From: Erysipelotrichaceae bacterium
GTDB taxonomy: Bacteria; Bacillota_I; Bacilli_A; Erysipelotrichales; Erysipelotrichaceae
DNA: 64,000 bases
Direction: 5' to 3'
NCBI GenBank assembly: GCA_015058955.1
Contig: SVBJ01000005.1
Span: 1-64,000, forward strand
The notes beneath the pieces were generated by a model. It saw nothing but the letters and a program-made list of their open reading frames with translations. It had not been told where the DNA came from and ran no database searches. Both the position numbers and the translations under genes were made by a program. Positions 33,890-43,379 of this stretch are shown here, in pieces. Numbering within the stretch: position 1 is the stretch's first letter; the number at the start of each line of letters is the position of its first letter.

Positions 33890-34705
33890 ATGAAGAAGAT
33901 AGGCATGATCATACCGACTACCGATAATTCATTCTTCTCATTTCTGGGACATCAGGTCCAGAAGCAGTTAAGGGAAGATGAACAGCTGTTTCTGTGTGAT
34001 TCCAGTAACTCTTCAGAAAAGGAGAAGGAATATCTTAAATCTCTTTCTGCCTTCTGTGATGGAATAATCGATGTATCAGGACTTTCGGAGTTAGGAGAAG
34101 ACCTTATTGAGGAGAACTATCCGCTGGTACTGGCTGACAGAAAGCCGGTTACCGCAAGAGAAATTCCGTGGGTAGGTAATGACGACAGCTCAGCGATGGA
34201 AGAAGCTACTGAATATCTTATCCATAAGGGCTGTAAGAACATTCTGTTGATGCCTGGATACATCGCTGAGAAGCAGGAAAACCCTAGAATTTCAGGATAC
34301 AGAAAAGCCCTGGAGAATAATGGGCTTCAGTATGACGAATCATTCGTACTTAACAGAAAAGGTGTAAAGAGTTCTGAAGAAGAAACCGCTGAACTGGTCA
34401 TGGGATATTTCCGCAAGGGAATAAAGATCGATGGCATCATCACATCTTCAGACAGAGCAGCCTTCGGTGCCGTAAAGGCTCTGGGAAGATTAGGATATTA
34501 TGTTCCTGAAGACGTCAGGCTGATCTCGTTTGACAACAGTCCGTATTCATTAATGGCCTCTCCGTCAATCACATCAATTGACCGTAATGGAGCCCTGATT
34601 GCCCGGAAGGCCTTGGAGACCTTAAGATGTCTTCTGGAAGGAAACAGACCTGAAGCTGAAACAGTCATACCTGTTTCACTGGTTAAAAATGACAGTACAA
34701 GATAG
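33890..34705 (+). CDS. LacI-type sugar-binding protein lacking the DNA-binding domain
   Basis: A 271-residue protein that begins directly with the effector domain (MKKIGMIIPTTDNSFFSFLGHQVQ...) of LacI/GalR repressors and runs to their usual end (RNGALIARKALETL). The ~55-residue HTH and hinge are absent, and there is no signal peptide, so it stays in the cytoplasm. AAGAGGTGAG lies before ATG 33890 within the rpe stop, so the short form is what is translated. It may titrate inducer, or form dimers with the full-length LacI protein divergent to this operon. The upstream sequence is rpe, so this is not a recent frameshift. Confidence 0.8.
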   Translation: MKKIGMIIPTTDNSFFSFLGHQVQKQLREDEQLFLCDSSNSSEKEKEYLKSLSAFCDGIIDVSGLSELGEDLIEENYPLVLADRKPVTAREIPWVGNDDSSAMEEATEYLIHKGCKNILLMPGYIAEKQENPRISGYRKALENNGLQYDESFVLNRKGVKSSEEETAELVMGYFRKGIKIDGIITSSDRAAFGAVKALGRLGYYVPEDVRLISFDNSPYSLMASPSITSIDRNGALIARKALETLRCLLEGNRPEAETVIPVSLVKNDSTR

Positions 34706-34733
34706 AGCTGTTTGAAAAACAGCTTTTTCTTTT
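34706..34733 (+). terminator. Terminator of the PTS operon
   Basis: AGCTGTTT (34706-34713), loop GAA, AAACAGCT (34717-34724), then T-rich tail. Confidence 0.85.
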
Positions 34734-34769
34734 TAGAAGATTATTAAGAATTACAGTTATCAATACAGG

Positions 34770-34775
34770 TATAAT
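34770..34775 (+). promoter_or_regulatory. -10 box of the PstS-like gene
   Basis: TATAAT, 20 nt before the ATG; the GAGGAA ribosome site follows almost at the predicted transcription start. Confidence 0.55.
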
Positions 34776-34794
34776 GTAATTGAGGAAAAATGTT

Positions 34795-36240
34795 ATGAAG
34801 AAAAAACATACGGTTTTAAAGATAATACTAGGTGCATTTGCCCTGGCCATCCGGTATGGCGGGTTCAGGATCTGGAAGATGTACAGTGACCATGAGAAAT
34901 ACATGGGTCATGGCTTTGATTACATGCATGGCTATTCAACGACGGATTTCACCGGATATCATGTCTATGACGGGCAGAAGCTGGTAACCCTTGATCACAG
35001 AGCTTCACTGATTATTGAAAATGAAGAAGACATGCCGGTACTTGATGGGGCTGAAGCCTGTTATCCGGTTTACAGTGCCCTGGCAAAGGCTGTCTATAAG
35101 GACATCGGCAGCATTGAAGGTAAGTATCATGATGAAGCGGAAAAGGCCTGGGGTTCAAAAGGCGGAATCAAGAGTGTAGACTACGTTGTCAGAAATACTT
35201 ATTTTTACAACGGAAGGATCGTCACCTTTACCAATACGGTGGAAGGATATGACCGACTGGTGTCCGGAGACGTGGATATTGTTCTGGCTGCCAGACCTTC
35301 ACGGAATCAGAAGGAAAGAGCCATGCATCAGCTTGAACAGATCATGACCATTCCTGTCGGCAAGGAAGCCTTCATCTTCTTTGTGGAAGAAGACAATCCG
35401 GTTGATAATCTGACCAGTGAACAGATAAGAGGAATCTACCATGGTGACATAACCAACTGGAAACAGTTGGGTGGCAAGAACCAGAAGATCATTGCCTTCC
35501 AGAGGCCGGAAGACTCTGGGTCACAGGTCATGATGAAATGGTTCATGGGGGATGTCAGCCTCAAGGAACCTAAGAAAGTCGAATATGTCGGAGGCATGGG
35601 CGACGTTTTAAGCAAGGTTGCGGAATACAACAACGAAAAGGGAGCCATGGGCTATACCTTCAGATATTTCCTGACAGGTCTTAATCAGGAGACTCATGTC
35701 AAGATACTGTCAGTCGACGGTGTTGAACCTACCATGGAAAACATCAAGAACGGCAGCTATCCGGCAACTGTTGATCTGGTGTGCGCCTATATGGCTTCCA
35801 ATGATAAGGAAAGCGTCAGGCAGATGATCAACTTCATGTTATCGGATGACGGACAGTACATCATTGAACAGACCGGGTACCGGGGTTTACCTGACCGTAA
35901 TGTCACGGCCAGAGCGGAAAATGAAGTGGAACAGGTTGAACCTGATGAATATGTTTCGCAAGACGGCAGCTGGACGCTGAACCGCTATTATTCCAGTCTG
36001 GATGACTTTGTTGTTCTGGAATTCAGAAGCCGGAAGACCAGATTGAAGGGGAACCTGTGGTATTACGGCATTGAAGAGGACAAGAACTGGCCTTATCAGT
36101 TTGAGAGGTTTGGATCATACATGATCATCGGCATGAACTATGACGATGAAAAAGACCGGTACATGGTTGGAAAGGCGGATGGAGAAATAACAACGGAACT
36201 TCCGCCTGAAGGCACGGTATTTGTCAGAAAAAACAATTAA
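34795..36240 (+). CDS. Membrane-anchored PstS-like substrate-binding protein
   Basis: A 481-residue protein with a short N-terminal hydrophobic stretch (~8-20) that is interrupted by Arg, so anchoring or secretion is uncertain. The central part is the PstS/PBP-like type II fold: YDRLVSGDVDIVLAARPS, the LTSEQIRGIYHGDITNWKQLGG motif, RPEDSGSQVMMKWFM and GAMGYTFRYF. It binds an anion such as phosphate or a related ligand in known members. About 100 extra C-terminal residues (~385-481) form a domain I do not recognise. No transporter genes are nearby, so it may be a sensor. ATG 34795 follows GAGGAAAA; a TTG at 34780 is less likely. Confidence 0.75.
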   Translation: MKKKHTVLKIILGAFALAIRYGGFRIWKMYSDHEKYMGHGFDYMHGYSTTDFTGYHVYDGQKLVTLDHRASLIIENEEDMPVLDGAEACYPVYSALAKAVYKDIGSIEGKYHDEAEKAWGSKGGIKSVDYVVRNTYFYNGRIVTFTNTVEGYDRLVSGDVDIVLAARPSRNQKERAMHQLEQIMTIPVGKEAFIFFVEEDNPVDNLTSEQIRGIYHGDITNWKQLGGKNQKIIAFQRPEDSGSQVMMKWFMGDVSLKEPKKVEYVGGMGDVLSKVAEYNNEKGAMGYTFRYFLTGLNQETHVKILSVDGVEPTMENIKNGSYPATVDLVCAYMASNDKESVRQMINFMLSDDGQYIIEQTGYRGLPDRNVTARAENEVEQVEPDEYVSQDGSWTLNRYYSSLDDFVVLEFRSRKTRLKGNLWYYGIEEDKNWPYQFERFGSYMIIGMNYDDEKDRYMVGKADGEITTELPPEGTVFVRKNN

Positions 36241-36255
36241 GAAAAAGCCCAGAAA

Positions 36256-36292
36256 AGGGAATGTTTCTTCACAGAGACATTCCCTGTTTTTT
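36256..36292 (+). terminator. Terminator after the PstS-like gene
   Basis: AGGGAATGT (36256-36264) pairs with ACATTCCCT (36277-36285), followed by T-run. Confidence 0.85.
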
Positions 36293-36342
36293 ATTTATAT
36301 AAGGGACAAAATAGTTTATAATGATAAACGGGAGAGTATTAT

Positions 36343-38163
36343 ATGGATAACAAAGAACTGCAGTCATTTTATGACGGATATTCATTACACGCCTATAATG
36401 TTTTTGGCGCTCACTTCACCAAGAATGGTGTCTGTTTCCGCTTATATGCACCAAACGCCCGCAGCGTCAGGCTGGTTGGCGATTTCAATAACTGGAACAG
36501 TGATGCAACTCTTTTAAAGAAAGTCAATAAAGAGGTCTGGGAAGTAACCGTTCCTAACCTTCCGGAATATGCACAGTATAAATATGTCATTGAACAGGCA
36601 GACGGTAAGTTTGTTACCAAGACCGACCCGTTTGCCTTTTATAACGAGATGCGTCCTGGCTGGGTCTGCAAGGTAGTCAACATTGACGAATACAAGTGGA
36701 CTGACCGGGAATGGGTCAAAAACAGAAACAATGACATTAACGGACCAATGAGCATCTATGAAGTACATCTGGGTGGTTTCAAGCATCACGGTGCCGGCAG
36801 ATGGTTCAGCTATTATGAAATGATCGACGAGCTGATTCCTTATGTTAAGGAAATGGGATATACCCACATTGAACTGATGCCTCTGAACGAATACCCGTTT
36901 GACGGGTCCTGGGGTTATCAGCAGTACGGCTATTTCTCTGTTACCAGCCGTTATGGCAACTGTTATCAGCTGCAGATGTTCATTGATGCCTGCCACAGAA
37001 ATGGCATCGGTGTCATCATGGACATAGTCATGGCTCACTTTGTCAAGGACGAGTTCGGTCTGATAAGATTTGACGGAACCTGTGTGTATGAAAGCAATGA
37101 TCCGGGCAAGAGTGAAAGCCAGTGGGATACCCTGTATTTCGATTTCTCCAAGAATACGGTTGTCAGCTTCCTAATGAGCTCAGCTGCATTATGGATCGAT
37201 AAGTATCACTGTGACGGTCTGCGTGTTGATGCCGTCAGCAACCTGATCTATCACAACGGTGACTCTACAAAGGGCGAAAACCGGGGAGCGATCAGCTTCA
37301 TCAAGAGATTCAACTACCATCTGCATAAGGAATATCCTAATGTGATGATCATTGCGGAAGATTCAACCAGTTATCCTCTGGTTACTGCACCGACGGAAAA
37401 CAACGGTCTGGGCTTTGACTACAAGTGGGATCTGGGCTGGATGAATGATACTCTGAAATACTACAAGATGGACCCTGAGTACCGTCACTATCACCACAAT
37501 CTGATCAACTTCTCCATGGCTTATTTCTACTCTGAGAGATTCATTCTCCCGTTCTCCCATGACGAAGTAGTACACTCAAAAGGTACGATTATTGACAAAA
37601 TGTGGGGAAATTATGAACAGAAATTTGCACAATGCCGTAATTTAATGGTATATATGTATACGCACCCGGGAAAGAAACTGAACTTCATGGGCAATGAATT
37701 CGCAGTGTTCAGGGAATTTGACGAACAGAAGGAGCTTGACTGGTTCCTGCTGCAGTACCCTGCACATGACTCATTCAAGAGGTTCACCAGAGACCTTAAT
37801 CTCATTTACAAGGCACATCCGGCTTTCTGGGAGCACGACTACAGCTGGGATGGATTCCAGTGGATTGATGCCGATAACAGCGAGCAGAGAATCTACAGCT
37901 ATATCAGATATGGCGGCGGATACTGCTATGTTGTCATTCTCAACATGGCCCCGGTAGGCTATGAAGAGTTTGAGATTGGCGTACCGACTTATGGGTTCTT
38001 TACGGAAGTAATGAACTCAGAAAAAGATATTTACAGCGGATGCAACATGTGCAACTTCCATAAGGTAAGAGCTGTCAAAGGCGCCAAGCACGGTTTCAGA
38101 TATCACATGACCGTCAGAGTGGCTCCGTTTGCCGGCATCATCCTGGAGGGGAAAATGCACTAG
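36343..38163 (+). CDS. glgB: 1,4-alpha-glucan branching enzyme
   Basis: A 606-residue GH13 enzyme that cuts alpha-1,4-glucan and makes alpha-1,6 branches in glycogen. The CBM48-type N-domain (GVCFRLYAPNARSVRLVGDFNNW) is at ~27-50. Catalytic signatures are the nucleophile in DGLRVDAVSN, the acid/base in IIAEDSTSYP and PFSHDEVVHSKGT. It is on the short side for GlgB, lacking the extra N1 domain of longer forms. CGGGAG lies before the ATG and TATAAT at 36317-36322. It leads the glgB-glgP-pulA-ung operon. Confidence 0.95.
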   Translation: MDNKELQSFYDGYSLHAYNVFGAHFTKNGVCFRLYAPNARSVRLVGDFNNWNSDATLLKKVNKEVWEVTVPNLPEYAQYKYVIEQADGKFVTKTDPFAFYNEMRPGWVCKVVNIDEYKWTDREWVKNRNNDINGPMSIYEVHLGGFKHHGAGRWFSYYEMIDELIPYVKEMGYTHIELMPLNEYPFDGSWGYQQYGYFSVTSRYGNCYQLQMFIDACHRNGIGVIMDIVMAHFVKDEFGLIRFDGTCVYESNDPGKSESQWDTLYFDFSKNTVVSFLMSSAALWIDKYHCDGLRVDAVSNLIYHNGDSTKGENRGAISFIKRFNYHLHKEYPNVMIIAEDSTSYPLVTAPTENNGLGFDYKWDLGWMNDTLKYYKMDPEYRHYHHNLINFSMAYFYSERFILPFSHDEVVHSKGTIIDKMWGNYEQKFAQCRNLMVYMYTHPGKKLNFMGNEFAVFREFDEQKELDWFLLQYPAHDSFKRFTRDLNLIYKAHPAFWEHDYSWDGFQWIDADNSEQRIYSYIRYGGGYCYVVILNMAPVGYEEFEIGVPTYGFFTEVMNSEKDIYSGCNMCNFHKVRAVKGAKHGFRYHMTVRVAPFAGIILEGKMH

Positions 38164-38172
38164 GAGGTTTTG

Positions 38173-40572
38173 ATGTTTACTAACAAAGAAGAATTCAAGC
38201 GGGAATTCTCAGAAAGATTCAGCCACACTTACGGAAGAAGCGTGGCATCATCGGATCCTACTGAAAGATTCCTTACTCTTGGAGAGATGATCCGTGACTA
38301 CGCCAGCATGAACTGGATGGACACCAAGGATGAAATCGCCAAGCACAGCGATAAGCAGTTATTCTATTTCTCAATGGAATTCCTGATTGGCCGTCTGTTA
38401 ACCAATAACCTGATGAACATGGGTATCTATGACATCGTCAAGGAAGGACTGGCTGATCTGAACATAGATCTCAATGAACTGGAAGATCTGGAAACCGATG
38501 CCGGTCTGGGAAACGGCGGTCTGGGAAGACTGGCTGCCTGCTTCCTTGATTCCCTGGCAACTCTGGGTTATGCCGGACATGGCAATACCATCAGATATGA
38601 ATACGGTCTGTTCAAGCAGAAGATTGAAAACAACAAGCAGGTCGAAGTACCTGACATCTGGCTGAAGATCGGCAACCCATGGGAAATCAGAAAGCCTAAG
38701 CATGCTGTAGATGTCAAGTTCTACGGTCAGATCGAGACCAACTGGAACGAAAGAGGCAAGATGGAAGTCAGACACATCAACGCTGAAACCATCAGAGCCG
38801 TACCATATGACATGCCGGTTGTCGGCAGAGGCAACAAGGTCGTTAACTCCTTAAGACTCTGGAAGCCGGAAGCCAGTGAAGATAACCCGGTAGGCAGAGA
38901 TTTCATCAGATATCTGAATGATGTCAACAGAATCTGCCAGAACGTTTATCCTGATGACAGTACTGAGGTCGGAAGAGAACTGAGACTGAAGCAGGAGTAT
39001 TTCTTCGTGTCCGCCGGTACACAGACAATCATAAAGTCCCATCTGGAACACTATCATACTCTGGATAATCTGCATGAAAAGGTCGTCATTCAGCTTAATG
39101 ACACTCACCCGATCATGATCATCCCTGAACTGATGAGGATCCTGATGGATGAATACAACTACGGCTGGGATCAGGCCTGGTACATTGTTACCCATACAGT
39201 TGCCTATACCAACCACACCATCATGCATGAAGCTCTGGAAAAATGGCCGGTAAGCGTCATGGTCAAGCTGCTTCCTAGAATCTACATCCTGATTCAGGAA
39301 ATTGACCGCCGCTTCAGAAATGAAGTCATCAACAGAACCAATGACTACAACCTGTGTGAAAGAGTAGCCATTATCAGAGATAATCAGGTCCATATGGCTC
39401 ATATGGGTGCTGCCTGCTGCTTCTCTGTTAACGGTGTTGCCAGAATTCATACCGAGATTCTGAAGAACGATGTCATGAGAGACTTCTATCAGATCTTCCC
39501 GGAAAAGTTCAACAGCAAGACCAATGGCGTTACTCACCGCCGCTGGCTGGTATATTCCAACCCTCAGCTCACCAAGGTCATTACCGATACGATCGGTGAC
39601 GGATTCATCGATAATCTGAATGAACTGGAAAAGCTGAAGGCTCACATCGATGATCCGATTCTGCAGGTCAGATTTGCCGAGGCCAAGATGGCCCGCAAGA
39701 AGATCCTGGCCAAGTATGTTTACGACACGCTGGGCATTGAGGTAAATGTCAATTCCATCTTTGATGTCCAGGCCAAGAGACTGCACGCCTATAAGAGACA
39801 GATGCTTAACTGCATGCATCTGATCAGTCTGTATTTCAAGATAAAGAGCGACCCTAACTTTACAATGGTTCCGCGTACTTTCTTCTTCGCTGCCAAGGCA
39901 GCTCCGGCTTATGTATACGCCAAGCAGGTCATTCAGCTGATCAACCGCATTGCGGAAGTGGTCAACAGAGATCCTCAGGTCAACAAGTTCTTCAAGGTAG
40001 TATTCATTCCTAACTACTGTGTATCCATTGCGGAAATACTGATGAACGCTGCCGATGTATCTGAACAGATCTCAACCGCCGGCAAGGAAGCCAGCGGTAC
40101 CGGCAACATGAAGTTCATGATGAACGGTGCCATCACCATCGGTACGATGGACGGTGCCAACGTTGAGATATATGAACGTGTCGGAGACGAAAACATTGTC
40201 ATCTTCGGCAGAACCGTAGAAGAATTAAGAGAACTGAGAGTCAGAGGCTACAGTTCAATGAGATTATATGAACAGAATCCGGAAATCAGAAAGATCCTTG
40301 ATTCACTGATCGACGGAACCTGGAATGTCGGACCGGATGACTTCAAGGCCATCTACGACGATCTGCTGTACCATAACGATGAATACTTCCTGCTGGAAGA
40401 CTACCAGGCATACTGCCAGGCTCAGGAAAAGATTTCCAACATGTACAAGGACCAGGAAAACTGGAACAAGATCTGCTTACGAAACATCGCCAGCAGCGGA
40501 TTCTTCAGTTCAGACAGAACCATCGAAGATTACAACAGAGATATCTGGCATCTTAACAAGGTAGGTATCTAA
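38173..40572 (+). CDS. glgP: Glycogen/maltodextrin phosphorylase
   Basis: A 799-residue GT35 enzyme that releases glucose-1-phosphate from the non-reducing ends of glycogen. Conserved stretches include GNGGLGRLAACFLDS near residue 115 and the PLP site EASGTGNMKFMMNGAITIGTMDGANVEI, with the lysine in GNMKF. Length is standard. AGGAGG lies 5 nt before ATG 38173. It follows glgB by 9 bp, and the pullulanase gene starts right after its stop. Confidence 0.96.
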   Translation: MFTNKEEFKREFSERFSHTYGRSVASSDPTERFLTLGEMIRDYASMNWMDTKDEIAKHSDKQLFYFSMEFLIGRLLTNNLMNMGIYDIVKEGLADLNIDLNELEDLETDAGLGNGGLGRLAACFLDSLATLGYAGHGNTIRYEYGLFKQKIENNKQVEVPDIWLKIGNPWEIRKPKHAVDVKFYGQIETNWNERGKMEVRHINAETIRAVPYDMPVVGRGNKVVNSLRLWKPEASEDNPVGRDFIRYLNDVNRICQNVYPDDSTEVGRELRLKQEYFFVSAGTQTIIKSHLEHYHTLDNLHEKVVIQLNDTHPIMIIPELMRILMDEYNYGWDQAWYIVTHTVAYTNHTIMHEALEKWPVSVMVKLLPRIYILIQEIDRRFRNEVINRTNDYNLCERVAIIRDNQVHMAHMGAACCFSVNGVARIHTEILKNDVMRDFYQIFPEKFNSKTNGVTHRRWLVYSNPQLTKVITDTIGDGFIDNLNELEKLKAHIDDPILQVRFAEAKMARKKILAKYVYDTLGIEVNVNSIFDVQAKRLHAYKRQMLNCMHLISLYFKIKSDPNFTMVPRTFFFAAKAAPAYVYAKQVIQLINRIAEVVNRDPQVNKFFKVVFIPNYCVSIAEILMNAADVSEQISTAGKEASGTGNMKFMMNGAITIGTMDGANVEIYERVGDENIVIFGRTVEELRELRVRGYSSMRLYEQNPEIRKILDSLIDGTWNVGPDDFKAIYDDLLYHNDEYFLLEDYQAYCQAQEKISNMYKDQENWNKICLRNIASSGFFSSDRTIEDYNRDIWHLNKVGI

Positions 40573-42600
40573 ATGGACGACGGTCTGGTCAGAGCGTATC
40601 TTGATGACTACCGGGAAATAGAAGTAATTATAGACAAGAAATTCTGTGAAGGTAAAAGTAATGTCTTCTACCTCATGGACGGTAAACTGTCTCTTCCTCT
40701 GGAACTGATCAGTTCCAAAGAGCACATTACCTACTATTCCTATAAACTGAAATACAGCGGGGACATAGACGTTGGCACGGAATACCAGATAATGGTAGCC
40801 AACGCCTTTAAGTGTGTCCTGCAGTACCGTTTCATCGTCAAGACGGAACGCTTTGATCAGCAGTTCGGCTATGACGGTGATGATCTGGGTTCGACCCTGA
40901 CAGACAAGTACACCAAATTCGCTCTGTGGGCGCCAACAGCTTCCAGAGTAAAGATAGAAATAGAGTACGGTGACAAACGGAAGACCGTTGACATGCACCG
41001 TACGGAAAAAGGCGTATTCCGCCTTACCATAGCTCCAAGATGCATTGGAGCTGTTTATCGTTATCTGGTCAGAGTCAATGGCCAGTGGCATCAGGTCAAT
41101 GACCCTTATGGCAAGGCTTCCCTGGCCAACAGCGAGCGAAGCGTGGTAGTTGATCCTGAAAGCTACAGAGTGGAAAGACTCCATCTGCCGGAACTGTGGC
41201 GTTACAGTGATGCGGTCATCTATGAGACCAGCGTCAGAGACTACAGTGAAGAAGGCACCTTCAGGGGAATGATCAGCAGACTTCCTTATCTCAAGGATCT
41301 GGGCATAACCAGTCTGCAGCTGATGCCGGTAAATGACTTCGGCAGTGTTGATGAAAACAATCCGGAACTGTTCTATAACTGGGGCTATGACCCGGTACAG
41401 TACTTTGCTCTGGAAGGAAGCTATTCTTCCAATGTCAGTGAACCGCTGCAGATCCTTACTGATTTCAGGGATCTGGTTCTGGAAGCACATCGCCAGTGCA
41501 TCAGGATCAATCTGGATGTGGTCTTCAATCATGTCTATTATCTGAAGACATCCATTTTCAACCAGACCGTTCCTTATTATTTCTTCCGCTATGACAGTGA
41601 AGGAAGACTTTGTGACGGTACCTATTGCGGCAATGACGTTGACAGCAACAGATACATGGTCAGGAAGTACATCATTGACGTGCTGAAATACTTTGTCAGC
41701 CAGTTTGACGTTGACGGCTTCCGCTTTGACCTGATGGGCATTCTGGATGTCGAAACCATGAATCAGGCTTATGAGACCTTAAGAGCACTCAAGTCCGATG
41801 TCATGTTATATGGCGAAGGCTGGAAGATGAATACGGCTCTGAAGGAAGAGGAGATGGCCTGCAGCAGCAACAGTTCATTAATGAAGCAGATCGCCTTCTT
41901 CAATGATTCCTTCCGTGACACCATCAAGGGAAGTACCTTTGATGCTGCTTTGAAAGGCTACGCTACCGGTAAGAAGAATCTGACGGAAGAAGCCTGTGAC
42001 CTGATGAAGGGAGCTACCTACAGCAGGGCTGAGCAGTCAGTCAACTATGTGGAATGCCATGATGACATGACGGCATATGACAAGCTGGCGGTTTGCTGCC
42101 GGGAAGAAGACGAAGACAGGATCAATGACCGTGTGAAGCTGTTACTGGGCATGGTGATACTGGCTCAGGGAATACCGTTCATTCACAGCGGACAGGAATT
42201 CTGCCGCAGTAAATACGGCATGTCAAATACCTATAACCAGCCTGATTCCGTTAATAAGCTGAAGGAAGAAGACAGGGAAAAACACAGGGATATCATTTCC
42301 TATGTCAAGACCCTGATCAACATCAGAAGAAAATACCGCATCAACAAGAATGCGGATCATATCGAAACAGACGTGGAAACTGAAGCTGTCAGAGGCGTTA
42401 TCATTTACAAGGTCGCCAGCTGCAGCGGCAATACCGATCTGACCATCATCATCAATCCGACAGACGCGACTTTTGACTATCGCTTTGACGGTTATCAGAA
42501 GCTGTTGTTTGACGGTCAGCGTAATCCGGGGATCGTTGGCTCCATTGTCTGTGTCAGACCGGTTTCCATAACCATTCTCGGGAGCAACATCGATGATTAA
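40573..42600 (+). CDS. Type I pullulanase-like glycogen debranching enzyme
   Basis: A 675-residue GH13 enzyme expected to hydrolyse alpha-1,6 branches. The type I pullulanase signature YNWGYDPVQYFALEGSYS is present, as is an N-terminal CBM48-like domain (KFALWAPTASRVKIEIEYG). Catalytic residues lie in DGFRFDLMGIL (nucleophile), LYGEGW (acid/base) and VECHDDMTAYD. There is no signal peptide, so it acts inside the cell on glycogen or imported maltodextrin. The ATG follows the glgP stop directly; its last 8 bp overlap ung. Confidence 0.92.
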   Translation: MDDGLVRAYLDDYREIEVIIDKKFCEGKSNVFYLMDGKLSLPLELISSKEHITYYSYKLKYSGDIDVGTEYQIMVANAFKCVLQYRFIVKTERFDQQFGYDGDDLGSTLTDKYTKFALWAPTASRVKIEIEYGDKRKTVDMHRTEKGVFRLTIAPRCIGAVYRYLVRVNGQWHQVNDPYGKASLANSERSVVVDPESYRVERLHLPELWRYSDAVIYETSVRDYSEEGTFRGMISRLPYLKDLGITSLQLMPVNDFGSVDENNPELFYNWGYDPVQYFALEGSYSSNVSEPLQILTDFRDLVLEAHRQCIRINLDVVFNHVYYLKTSIFNQTVPYYFFRYDSEGRLCDGTYCGNDVDSNRYMVRKYIIDVLKYFVSQFDVDGFRFDLMGILDVETMNQAYETLRALKSDVMLYGEGWKMNTALKEEEMACSSNSSLMKQIAFFNDSFRDTIKGSTFDAALKGYATGKKNLTEEACDLMKGATYSRAEQSVNYVECHDDMTAYDKLAVCCREEDEDRINDRVKLLLGMVILAQGIPFIHSGQEFCRSKYGMSNTYNQPDSVNKLKEEDREKHRDIISYVKTLINIRRKYRINKNADHIETDVETEAVRGVIIYKVASCSGNTDLTIIINPTDATFDYRFDGYQKLLFDGQRNPGIVGSIVCVRPVSITILGSNIDD

Positions 42601-43255
42601 CGCTACCTGGGACAAGTTCCTCAATGAGGAATTTCGGAAACCTTACTTTAAGGAACTGTCAGAGTTTTTAAAGCGGGAATACCGGACCAAGACCATCTAT
42701 CCGCCAAAGAAGGAAGTATTTTCTTCCTTTTACTTTACGGATATGGATAAGGTCAAGGTCGTCATTCTGGGACAGGACCCTTATCATGAACCTGGTCAGG
42801 CCTGCGGCATGTGCTTTGCGGTCAAACCGGGTGTTCAATTGCCACCATCATTACAGAACATCTACAAGGAGATCCAGGATGACCTGGGTATTCCGATGAA
42901 CTATAACAACGGCTATCTGGTCAAGTGGGCCAGACAGGGAGTTCTGCTTATCAACTCCGTAATGACGGTGGAAAAGGGCAGAGCCAATTCCCATGCCGGA
43001 CATGGCTGGGAAACCTTTACCAACAATGTCATTGAAAAGATCAATACCCTGGATCAGCCGGTCGTCTATCTGTTATGGGGCAACAATGCCCGTCAGAAAA
43101 AACAGCTGATAACCAATCCGAAACATCTGATCCTGGAAACCGTACACCCTTCACCGTTAAGTGTGTATCGCGGTTTCTTCGGCTGCCGTCACTTTTCCAA
43201 GGCCAATGAGTTTCTGGTAAAAAACGGAGCAGAACCGATCGACTGGAGAATGTAA
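42593..43255 (+). CDS. ung: Uracil-DNA glycosylase
   Basis: A 220-residue family 1 UDG that removes uracil from DNA. The water-activating loop GQDPYHEPGQA (~61-71), the VLLINSVMTV strand, and the minor-groove loop HPSPLSVYRGFFGCRHF are all intact. It starts within the last 8 bp of the pullulanase gene, so a DNA repair enzyme is translationally linked to glycogen use. A terminator follows. Confidence 0.96.
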   Translation: MINATWDKFLNEEFRKPYFKELSEFLKREYRTKTIYPPKKEVFSSFYFTDMDKVKVVILGQDPYHEPGQACGMCFAVKPGVQLPPSLQNIYKEIQDDLGIPMNYNNGYLVKWARQGVLLINSVMTVEKGRANSHAGHGWETFTNNVIEKINTLDQPVVYLLWGNNARQKKQLITNPKHLILETVHPSPLSVYRGFFGCRHFSKANEFLVKNGAEPIDWRM

Positions 43256-43258
43256 CTG

Positions 43259-43286
43259 AATCATGTCCCTCTGACATGATTTTTTA
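43259..43286 (+). terminator. Terminator of the glycogen operon
   Basis: AATCATGT (43259-43266), loop CCCTCTG, ACATGATT (43274-43281), then T-run. Confidence 0.85.
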
Positions 43287-43321
43287 TTATTGTTTTTTGA
43301 TTGTTTGTGTTTCTTTTCGGG

Positions 43322-43350
43322 TTGAGGAAACAGTTTGATAATTTTATAAT
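43322..43350 (+). promoter_or_regulatory. Promoter of the MFS-GH42 operon
   Basis: TTGAGG (43322-43327), a 17-bp spacer and TATAAT (43345-43350), about 30 bp before the MFS gene. Confidence 0.75.
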
Positions 43351-43379
43351 AAAGAAGGACTGAGGAGAATTATAATCAT

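Noticed and set aside
38851-39819. Long reverse-strand frame of 322 codons
   Set aside because: It lies wholly inside glgP, whose conserved motifs read on the + strand. The reverse frame has no ribosome site or recognisable domain, so it is a codon-bias shadow.
40510-41532. Long reverse-strand frame of 340 codons
   Set aside because: It overlaps the pullulanase-like gene, which has intact catalytic motifs; the reverse frame shows no family features.
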